The notes below the pieces were generated by a model. That model saw only the letters and a list, made by a program, of their open reading frames with translations. It was not told the origin of the DNA and ran no database searches. From Isoperla grammatica (taxonomy: Eukaryota; Arthropoda; Insecta; Plecoptera; Perlodidae): DNA of 64,000 bases. Location: NCBI GenBank assembly GCA_945910005.1, contig OX246741.1:51842424-51906423 (forward strand), in the 5' to 3' direction. The number at the start of each line of letters is the position of its first letter. Within the stretch, counting starts at the first letter, position 1. Positions 22,630 through 34,600 of this stretch are shown here, piece after piece. Position numbers and translations under genes: made by a program.

Positions 22630-25600
22630 CTGCAACATGAAGAACACGTTTAGCTCGATCAGGCTGGCGAGGATCAGAAACACTGCGTACATGATGAGAC
22701 AGGCATGGCCGACCTGCAACATGAAGAACACATTTAGCTCGATCAGGCTGGCAAGGATCAGAAACACTGCGTACATGATGAGGCAGGCATGGCCGACCTG
22801 CAACATGAAGGACACGTTTAGCTCGATCAGGCTGGCGAGGATCAGAAACACTGCGTACATGATGAGGCAGGCATGGCCGACCTGCAACATGAAGAACACG
22901 TTTAGCTCGATCAGGATCAGAAACACTGCATACATGATCAGGCAGGCATGGCCGACCTGCAACATGAAGAACACGTTTAGCTCGATCAGGATCAGAAACA
23001 CTGCGTACATGATGAGGCAGGCATGGCCGACCTGCAACATGAAGAACACGTTAAGCTCGATCAGGCTGGCAAGGATCAGAAACACTGCGTACATGATGAG
23101 GCAGGCATGGCCGACCTGCAACATGAAGAACACGTTTAGCTCGATCAGGCTGGCAAGGATCAGAAACACTGCGTACATGATGAGGCCGGCATGGCCGACC
23201 TGCAACATGAAGAACACGTTTAGCTCGATCAGGCTGGCGAGGATCAGAAACACTGCGTACATGATGAGGCAGGCATGGCCGACCTGCAACATGAAGAACA
23301 CGTTTAGCTCGATCAGGCTGGCAAGGATCAGAAACACTGCGTACATGATGAGGCAGGCATGGCCGACCTGCAACATGAAGAACACGTTTAGCTCGATCAG
23401 GCTGGCGAGGATCAGAAACACTGCGTACATGATGAGGCAGGCATGGCCGACCTGCAACATGAAGAACACGTTTAGCTCGATCAGGATCAGAAACACTGCG
23501 TACATGATGAGGCAGGCATGGCCGACCTGCAACATGAAGAACACGTTTAGCTCGATCAGGCTGGCAAGGATCAGAAACACTGCGTACATGATGAGGCAGG
23601 CATGGCCGACCTGCAACATGAAGAACACGTTTAGCTCGATCAGGCTGGCGAGGATCAGAAACACTGCGTACATGATGAGGCAGGCATGGCCGACCTGCAA
23701 CATGAAGAACACGTTTAGCTCGATCAGGCTGGCGAGGATCAGAAACACTGCGTACATGATGAGGCAGGCATGGCCGACCTGCAACATGTAGAACACGTTT
23801 AGCTCGATCAGGCTGGCGAGGATCAGAAACACTGCGTACATGATCAGGCAGGCGTGGCCAACCTGCAACATGAAGAACACGTTTAGCTCGAACAGGATCA
23901 GAAACACTGCGTACATGATGAGGCAGGCATGGCCGACCGGAAATGAAGAACACGTACAGCTCGATCAGGATCAGAAACACTGCGTACATGATGAGGCAGG
24001 CATGGCCGACCTGCAACATGAAGAACACGTTTAGCTCGATCAGGCTGGCGAGGATCAGAAACACTGCGTACATGAAGAGGCAGGCATGGCCGACCTGCAA
24101 CATGAAGAACACGTTTAGCTCGATCAGGATCAGAAACACTGCGTACATGAAGAGGCAGGCATGGCCGACCTGCAACATGAGGAACACGTTTAGCTCGATC
24201 AGGATCAGAAACACTGCGTACATGATGAGGCAGGCATGGCCGACCTGCAACATGAAGAACACGTTTAGCTCGATCAGGATCAGAAACACTGCGTACATGA
24301 TGAGGCAGGCATGGCCGACCGGAAATGAAGAACACGTACAGCTCGATCAGGATCAGAAACACTGCGTACATGATGAGGCAGGCATGGCCGACCTGCAACA
24401 TGAAGAACACGTTTAGCTCGATCAGGCTGGCGAGGATCAGAAACACTGCGTACATGATGAGGCAGGCATGGCCGACCTGCAACATGAAGAACACGTTTAG
24501 CTCGATCAGGATCAGAAACACTGCGTACATGATGAGGCAGGCATGGCCGACCTGAAATGAAGAACACGTACAGCTCGATCAGGATCAGAAACACTGCGTA
24601 CATGATGAGGCAGGCATGGCCGACCTGCAACATGAAGAACACGTTTAGCTCGATCAGGATCAGAAACACTGCGTACATGATGAGGCAGGCATGGCCGACC
24701 TGCAACATGAAGAACACGTTTAGCTCGATCAGGATCAGAAACACTGCGTACATGATGAGGCAGGCATGGCCGACCTGCAACATGAAGAACACGTTTAGCT
24801 CGATCAGGATCAGAAACACTGCGTACATGATCAGGCAGGCATGGCCGACCTGCAACATGAAGAACACGTTTAGCTCGATCAAGATCAGAAACACTGCGTA
24901 CATGATCAGGCAGGCATGGCCGACCTGCAACATGAAGAACACGTTTAGCTCGATCAGGCTGGCGAGGATCAGAAACACTGCGTACATGATGAGGCAGGCA
25001 TGGCCGACCTGCAACAAGAAGAACACGTTAGAGGTTACCGATAGAGGTGGCTCAGCTCTGAATTAACTCACCAAACCATGTTAGTCTCCGATTTATTAAC
25101 CTCTATAATGGTTTCAACACACTGCTTTATAACCAGTTGTTCAGTTTGTTTGGAGCATATTTCCGATTAACGGCTGATCTTGTGACTAAAATGTTTGGTG
25201 AAACCGCGCCTCAGTGATGGTTAGACGGGATACTCTAATTCGGGAGGTCGCCGATTCGATACCGGCCACCGCCAGTCCTGACGGAAGATTTTATCAGAAG
25301 TTTCCTCAGTCACAAGAAGAATGCTGGGATTGAGTCATACTAACAACCCTCGGAGATTCCTATTCCCAACTAATCCAAATACGACAGTACCTTAGTCAGT
25401 CACCTGAAGAGGGACACGGGCATTATTATTATCGTGAGAAGGTGGTTCCATCTCCATTATAGATGGTAACATTTGCGTTTCGTAAACTTGAAGTGAATTT
25501 ACCCTCCAACCCATCAACTGTTCAGCCACTTACATGCACACACAGACAATCAATTTCAGCCACTCTTCAAAGTCTATGCCAATGCCGTGAGCACTTCAGT

Positions 25601-28600
25601 TCAGTATGAGGAAAATGATTATAGTAGAGTAGATAACCTTTTTACCCCTCAATCTTTCGTATACCCGTCTCTATAGGTCCGTCTAGTGGCGGTTGTAGCC
25701 TGAAGCCTCAACCTTGCATCTTCGTGCTTTTTCCGGAGTCCTAAATGGTCGAAGAGATTCTAGTAAAAGTAGCAGACTAACATCTTAGCCATATTATGCT
25801 GTATGAACTAGTTAACTGAGGCTCACGCTCACACTTCTCCACAGTCTGAGACAAACAAGTACATTTTACAGGAGCTGGTCTATTCCTAATAGTTGCCTCA
25901 CGGTGGCAATACTCACTTTAAGTGATATCTAAGTGGATATCACCTGCTATTGGTTGATTGCTGTGGCAAACTGCGTGGAAAACAGTCAGTCAGCCAATAG
26001 CAAATGATATCACTTAAAGTGAGTATTGCCATCATGAGGCAACTTGCAGGAATAGTCCTCCAGCTCCAGTAAAGTGTATTGTCTGTGTTGTAATTCTTAC
26101 TTTAAGTAACGATTTTTGATAACCATTGTTACAAATAGGTTCCACACCAACCTTGTGGACGTTTACGTCACGGATGAGTGAGGCTCGGCCGACCAAATGT
26201 CAGTATTCGAAAAATTCACACGCTGATTGGCTCCGACTCACTCATGTATGACGTGGCCATTCACAAAAGGTTGCTGTGGTGTCACTGTATAACTGTTGGC
26301 CTGTACACTAACACTGTCTTGTAATCGTTCATCTTAATCCTAATTTTAGTCTAAGGGTCAAGTGCGTAGTCGTTCCTCGTGTGCTCCTCCACTCAGCCTT
26401 TCCTCAGACTCGCCCAACCACCAATCACAGAGCAGTCCACATGGCAATGCTGCTCTGTGATTGGTGGTTGGGCGAGTCTGAGGAAAGGCTGAGTTGAGAA
26501 GCACATGAGGAACGACTATGCATTTGACCCTTAGGTTGGAATTCATAGTCGGCCCCTACACCTAGGGGCGCCCATTGTTACCAAGGTAACAATTGTTTGC
26601 ATGTTATTTCCCATCAACAAAACAAATCCATAGCAACAATGGGTGCCCCTAGGTGTAGGGGCCGACTATGAATTCCAACCTTAGTGTTGAGTATAATTAA
26701 ATTAATACCATGGACAAAGGCTGTTTTAATAATACTGTCAAATTGTCATACTTTGGCATTCCTACATTGTTATACAGCATGACATGTCCACTAATATGGA
26801 AATATCCCCACCTTTGTGTCCAGTTTGAACTTGTTGAAGAAGAACGTCGCGTAGAGCAGCAGTAGAGTCGAGAGGAGTGAGATTGCGCTGTACTCGAGGC
26901 CGCGGGAGTTGATGGAGATGTAATGTCTCCCTGGTATGGTCGGTAAGAAGGATGCCTTTATTAACCACGGTAAGCCCAGACACAGGAGGATGTCGAATGT
27001 GTTGCTGCCCAGAGAGTTGGAGATTCCCATCGAGCCGTGACCTTGAAACATGATTGGTGCGTTAGCGAAGGACATGTCTCATTAGGTGAGATCAACTGAA
27101 ATGGCAAAAAGAAGTTGGAATGACTATTAAACATAGGGGGTTATACGTTTGGATGAAATCCAGTCTTACCGATAATGTTACATTGACGGTATGTCCATTT
27201 AAACTTACTTGGAGATTAAAAGATCCATATGAAGATGAAAGTATTATGTTCAAATATGCAAAAATTAACAAACCGAATGGCCAACTGGGTAGATTTTCTT
27301 TGATTCCTGCATGGTGTTTGGAAAGTGTTAAAATTCTTCTAAATGCAAACAATTTGAGCTTGCATTATCTTGATGGTATTACAAGTGAGGTAGAATAGGT
27401 GGCATCCTTCAAAAGAATCAAGTGAAGAAGTTAATACTACCAAGCTATAGTACAGTACTTGATCTCACCATGCTTTGCAACGATAACGCTGGATACGGCC
27501 TCTGGTACGCTGGTCCCTGCGGCCAGGAATGTGATCCCCATCACAGAGTCTGGTATCTTCATTGAGTGCCCTGCACACAAACAACATACCACAGTCATAT
27601 CGTCATCATATCATCCCATCACAGAGTCTGGTATCTTCATTGAGTGCCCTGCACACAAACAACATATCATCGACTCACTTCGACTGTTGCTCAGGAGATG
27701 TTGATGACGCAACATAACATTTGGATAAGATGCCAAGGCCAGTAGCTCAACACCCGTATACACTGACGTCCCATTCATTATTTAGGAAGTACTTGTTGAT
27801 GTGCTGCTTTAAAATTGTGTGTGATACAAATAAGTACTTAACAATTCATAGTTCCCACGTGACGTCAAAGCGGCCATGATTGCGACCAAATTGAGGAGGA
27901 CCAATCATAGATCATTGGCAAATGCTTTTCAAATTTAATAAATAAGCCTAATTTAGAATTTAAAAAGTAAACATAAGTAATACAAAAATAACAAATTATC
28001 ACACATCATTTTTTTTTTCAAAAACAGGCTGGATTTTAAAGAATTAAGAATTTATGTATTCTACCACAACAGTCTTCAATTGTTTCTCCATGGCAACGTC
28101 AAAGTTTGATCACATATGTGGCCACCACGCGCATAGATGTGACGTAGTGCAACTTATGAAGTGTTTACGCAAAGCTCATACAGATAACTCAGTGTGCAAC
28201 CTGGCCTTGTTGCGACGGTGGCCAGGTTGCAAACTGTAGTGCTCTGGTTCAGGCTTGCGTTAACACTCCTACAAACTTTTGGGTTTGTGTACATTGTGAA
28301 GGAATACTTTATTCACTTACATTTAGTTAAAAAATTGAATGGAGTATTTCACATGTACAACGGGGACCTGGATGAACTATGTTTTTCGCATTTAGCTATC
28401 TCTGAATAACCTGTCAAAAATGCTTTCATCTTACTTACTACATTATAACAGTTCAGCTTTGAACTTTTCTGAAACTCTCTTCGAGGCTAGGCCCTCTAGA
28501 GCAGATGAAGGAATACAATATTAAGAACGCGTAAGCTCGAGGACTGGGGTGATAACAATTAACTGTTTGTAAGGATGAATGGGGGTAAAACCTGCTAGAG

Positions 28601-31600
28601 TGGATGTCTGATAACAAGTGTGAAAACGCGAGGTAGAATCTGAATGAGTTCTCAATTAGATCGAGGAGTACCGTCTCAGTCTATGGGGAGGCGTAACAAG
28701 TGCACATAGAGCGTTGCGAGCGATCCGGCCAATGGTCACTGAATATTGGATACACACAATTTTTAACAATAAGAATTCTTATATCATTGCAAAACTATTT
28801 GACTTCTTTGGAATCTTTGGATATTTTTACACTGCCTCCTCGATGGGGTTTCGGTGAATTCAAGAAGGCGGAGATCAGTGGCCGGAACGCTCGCAGCGCT
28901 GCAGTGCAGTCGTTCGTTGTACGCCTCCCCATATTTGACGCGTCATCTTGCCAAAAGGCAGTTGTACAAACTACCTGTTGCATCTATGACGTCTCGTCTT
29001 ACCTATGACGGTGATCATCCACGCGACGACGTAAGACAGCGAACCAATCCAGATGATGCACATGAGAAAAGTGAGCGGGAACCACCGCTTGAACCGTGGT
29101 TTGGAACAATCTGGTATCGTCACCGAGTACACGAGATGGATCGGCCAGACTCCGATCCAAGCCACCTGTCTCCACCAGACCAGCTTGCACGGCCAGCGGA
29201 ACAGGTTAGACACCGACAGAACTAGACACAATTAGACATATCAACCACAACACATATTTTTTATCTTTCATCACTCTTGTTTTCATGCAATTATTGTAGA
29301 GTTTCACTCGGAAAACGCTGGAGGTTTGGATTTTTTCATTAGTTTTTTGTGAACATGGTTTCTATTTTTAACATCATAAATCATGAAGAAATTTTCAGAA
29401 TTCACACAAACACAAATGAATTGTAAATGGTTGTATTTGAAAATATTTAATCACTCACTTCCTTCGTCATCTTCGGCTGGCTGTGGCGAAGCGAGGGAGA
29501 CTGGAAGCGGCGGTGCCTCGCTGCCCTTGGCAATACCGTTTATCTGTTGCTGTGTAGCGACCTGATCGGTGCTCTGCGTTGTCAGCCGCACCTCACCCGC
29601 CTCTGACAAGCAACACACATTAGGACACGCCTTCTTACAAGCAACACACATTAGGACACGCCCCTTTCGTTGTCAGCCGCACCTCACCCACCTCTGACAA
29701 GCAACACACATTAGAACACGCCCTTTTACAAGCAACACACATAAAGGACACGCCCTCTTACAAGCAACACTCATAAAGGACACGCCCTCTTACAAGCAAC
29801 ACACATAAAGGACACGCCCTCTTACAAGCAACACACATAAAGGACACGCCCTCTTACAAGCAACACACATTATGACACGCCCTCTTACAAGCAACACACA
29901 TAAAGGGCACGCCCTCTTACAAGCAACACACATTAGGACACACCCCTCGTGAAGCAACACACCTTAGGACACGCCCCTCGTGAAGCAACACGCATTAGGA
30001 CACGCCCCTCGTGTGACGTCAGCCGCACCTCACCCACCTCTGACAAGCAATACTCATAAGGACACGCCCCTCGCGTTGTCAGCCGCACCTCACCCGCCTC
30101 TGACAAGCAACACACATAAGGACACGCCCTCGTGTGACGTAAGTCGCACCTCACCCACCTTTGACAAGCAATACACATTAGGACACGCCCCTCGCGTTGT
30201 CAGCCGCACCTCACCCTCCTTTGACAAGCAACACTAATTAGGACACGCCCTCTTACAAATAATACACATTAGGACACGCCCCTCGATTTGTCAGCCGCAC
30301 CTCACCTGCCTCTGACAAGCAACACACATTAGGACACGCCTTTGATAAGACACACACATTAGGACACGCCCCTCGTGAAGCAACTTACATTAGAACACGC
30401 CCCTCGTAAAGCAACACACATTAAAACACGCCCTCTTACAAGCAACACACATTTGGACACGCCTCTGACAAGTAACACACATTAGGGGACGCCCCTCGAC
30501 AAGCAACACACATTAAGACACGCCCTCTTACAAGCAACCCACATTAGAACACGCCCTCTTACAAGCAGCACACATTAGGACACGCTTCTGACAAGTAACA
30601 CACATTAAGAGACGCTCATCGACAAGAAACACACATTAAGACACGCCCCGTGTCTAGCAACGCATATAAGGACACACGCACTGACACGCAACACACATTG
30701 GCACACGCCCCTCGTGAAGCAACAAACATAAGGACACGCCCTCTTACAAGCAACAAACATTAGGACACGCCCTCTTACAAACAACAAACATTAGGACACG
30801 CCCTCTTACAAGCAACAAACATTAGGACACGCCCTCCTACAAGCAACAAACATTAGGACACGCCCTCTTACAAACAACAAACATTAGGACACGCCCTCTT
30901 ACAAGCAACAAACATTAGGACACGCCCTCCTACAAGCAACAAACATTAGGACACGCCCTCTTACAAACAACAAACATTAGGACACGCCCTCTTACAAGCA
31001 ACAAACATTAGGACACGCCCTCCTACAAGCAACAAACATTAGGACACGCTCTTCGTGAGAACACACATTAACAACGGACTGTAATGGATTTTGTCATTTC
31101 CTTGTAGCATATCAATTAAATATAATGGTATTCATTCTAGTATAAGTTCGGCGATTTCTGACTTGTAATGCATTTCACTATTCTTTTAACTTGCTTTAAT
31201 GTAACGAGTGTAGCTTTATTCTTACCACCAATGGCTGGTTCCGATGGTTTGCGGTCCCTCCATCGCTTCCCTCTGGTGCAGTCTTGTATTGATTTGTCCC
31301 AATACATTACTGGAAAACACAAGAGGGTCATGTGAACTCATTGCCAGAGTTTGATGTTTATTGACGGTAAATATGTAACTGTTTTGAAAAGATGATCATT
31401 TCTTGTCGAAATACATTAATGATGAAAGTGAATGAAGTGAATGAAACGGGAATAACTGAGGAGACGTTTAAGTGTAAGGTTCTACTCTTCTCAGGCAAAT
31501 GCTTTTTGATAGGTTTTGGCTTTAAATAATAAATATTACATTTTTGTGTAAACTCCATAATTTAGTCTCGACTAGGAAATGAATGTGTATTATTCAAATA

Positions 31601-34600
31601 TCCTTCCATCATCCGCATTAAATCTAGATTAACACAAAGAAAACGTAAATTTTGGAGAAAATCACTTTGAGTTTACTTAAAGTACATGGAAAAGGAAGCT
31701 TTACTAGATCTAAGAATAATGTCAGAGAAGAGGGTATCAAAAATCAGAATAGAATTTGTACATGTTGCATTTGTCGATGTGCAGAATTTATTTGATAATG
31801 AAGATTTCGGTAACATATTTCATATGTTGTTGCAGAATGAAATGGGTAACAAATAAGAAGAGAAATGTGTTTATTTAATGTAAAAAAAGTAGACATGCAA
31901 CCATAGTAAAGTATGAAAGTCAAGAGGAACGAAAGAAAGGTGTGCTACAAGGATGCCCATTGTCTCCAATACTGTTCAACTTATATTGTATCAAGTGGAG
32001 ACAGTGAAGGAAGTTACCTAAAAATAGGACTGGCAAATGGTGATAAATATTAATTTGATGTAGGTAAGTGATGATATATGACTAATATGGATGAGTTTCT
32101 AAGGAAGTACAAAATGAAAATCAAGAAATACACAACAGAGACTATGGCGAATGGTATGTTTGTCAGATGGTAGAGGGGGGAATATGGGGAATGACGCGGT
32201 AGAGAAGTAAAATGCATGAAGCATGAAGAACACATACATTAATTGTGACTTACCTGCAATGTACACAATGTAGAGCAGCACTAGAACCAGTGCTTCGTAC
32301 CACTCTACTCTCTCGTCATGGATGATGCAGATCATGATGGACACAGTGATGCCGTAGGCCACACAGTCCCTGGTCAGAGGCCACCAGTCCAAGGGAACCA
32401 CCTGCAGGAATACATTCATCCTCATAATCACCCACTCATCGTCGCGACTAGCCTCGTTGCAGAAGTATGGGACGTAAAAACCCCAAATATCATCATAGAG
32501 GAGGCGGTATTCATCGAATGGCCACTACGGCCATTTAGTTGACAATTCTACATCACGATATCTGTAAGAGTTTGATTCATGATTGTAAATTTATTATCGC
32601 TTAATATATAAAAAAAAAAAAAAAATCTAAATTTTTTTAAGACATTTTTTCATAAAATAATCGATCGATAATGCAGTCATGTGTTCGATTATCGCAACGA
32701 TTATTTGATCGATGTGTGTACTCACGCATCCCGCGCCGATGCCGCAGCAGGCTGCCACGGCCAGTATGTTGAACACGGCCGAGCCGACGATGGTTCCGAC
32801 GCCGATGTCTCCCTCGGTGATGAAGGTTCCGATACCGTTCACGAACAACTCGGGCGCCGAAGTCGCGGCGGCCATGAAGGTAGCGCCGGCCACGTCTTTC
32901 GACATCTCCAGCACTGAAACAAAAACAATATGGGAAATGACAGCAGCGCTGTGAGCGTTTCCACCCACACAAATTTCAGTATGCCCCTCACTTGACGCAC
33001 ACAATTATGATGTCGTGGAAATGCATATGGCTAAGGGACGGTACGGTTAAAATAAACCTGCGTGTGAGGAGTGTAGTAGACTGTGTTATTCCATCAACCA
33101 TTGTACCAAGGTCCATCGATCCCCTGGCGGAGGTTCGGTAAACCCCAAAAGTAAGGTCTCCTCATGGGCACGAAAATCGCCATTCTCGTGCCCACTACAA
33201 AATCTGATTTATTGCTTGAATCTACTTATTTACTTTGTAAAGTTTGACATTAGAATACTTCACTTAAAAATGTAGATAGAGTATGAGTATGATTTAATTA
33301 TTTCAATCAGATGTAATGCGGTTTCGAGCCAGAATTTGTTTTGACAGATCAATTTATTTGTTTTACTGGATGATTCCCCCATTTGAACGAGCCCCCACCA
33401 GGGGATTTACGGACCTTGCCATTGAACTAGGTTTCACTTGTTTTTTGGATTCTTCAGCAGATTTTTATTTTTTAGTACTTAACACTCATTAATAATTACG
33501 TTTAAGTGCTATGTCAATAATAAAAATTACTGTAAATAATGTTAGGCATATAACATTTAGAGCACTTAACTGAAGCTGAGCTAGATATAATAGGTAAACT
33601 GAACGTCATTGCTCACAGCGCACTCTACCTGTCATACGGTCTCCCATAATGTAAGCCAACTAGTAAAAACAAAATATATATGCATATTAAAACGAAACAG
33701 TACAGAACTCAAACTAAACTAGATGCATTCTGGTGGAAAGAAAATAAACTTCTATTAGGAGCATGGTTTAGATATCAATTTTCGTTGTTGTTTAATTGTT
33801 ATTATACATCAATGGCGCATAAAAGAGGTTGCTTAGCAGCGCTATCTATGTTACTTTTTAGACTATACACTGTTTCTTGTCACAGTTAATTAAAATGCTT
33901 ATTTCGAATACTGATCAGCACTCTTCGACGCTTAGCACCAACTAGCATAGATTTTAAGTATTTGAATTATTCAAATCTTGCTTAGTTGGTGATAGCCCGT
34001 CAAAGAGTTCTTATCAGCATTTAAAATATTGCGTTTTAATTTCAATTGTGACAAACAACAGGTGGTCATAATAAATAAGCATAATTCATCATTCTATTAT
34101 CTAGTAAGTAAGGGAGTATCTCTTTATTTATGTTGTTACAATACACATAGGCATGGATATAGATACAACAAAAAATTGGGAGGTTTAATCAGCCTACAAT
34201 TTTTCTTCCACCCAACCGTGGTAATACCAAAAATAAAGATAATATAAAACAGGTAAACAGTAATTAAAAACTAATTATAGCTAGATAGTAGAATATGTAG
34301 CATTATTATATTATCTCTTTTTTTAAGAAGTACTCACAAGAGCCTGGTTTCTATGCATTACTGTATACATAACTGTATTCAGGTCAGAGGTAAATTTTGT
34401 ATTAAAAGAGATTTAAGTAGGATTTAAAAAATACATTTTCTTATATCACATTGTCGTATTTGTTTGACACATTTGGACAAAAATATGTTTATATAATTTT
34501 TTTAAATATTTGCTCAACATTCGGTCACCCTCAGATACCAACCCCATTGGAAGTCAATGTTCCTTGAATTCAAGGACAAAAAAGCATCACATAAAGTAGA

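Larger units (their letters stand above)
25009..26811 (-). other. Last NCKX intron, filled with inverted-repeat elements
   Basis: The intron before the array holds a family-1 SINE and at least four palindromic elements (separate entries). Its 3' end on the minus strand reads CTCTAACGTGTTCTTC then TTGTTGCAG: a branch-point-like CTAAC and a pyrimidine tract. Confidence 0.85.

Noticed and set aside
22538..23791. 417-residue plus-strand open frame across the NCKX array
   Set aside because: It is the complement of the terminal-exon repeats. The minus frame joins the preceding exon in phase and ends in the family's C-terminus; the plus frame has no family match.
22519..23916. Reading the 465-codon minus-strand frame as a multi-helix protein of its own
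   Set aside because: It is units 1-16 of the terminal exon read through. Its internal ATGs lie within the helix repeat, and helices with no connecting loops make a real stand-alone product unlikely.
27120..27398. 92-codon plus-strand frame between the two alpha-2 exons
   Set aside because: Within an intron of the opposite-strand gene, no recognised domain, no splice or promoter support.
29580..31065. CRISPR-like regular short repeats
   Set aside because: Repeats are contiguous with no unique spacers, in a eukaryotic intron; a minisatellite.
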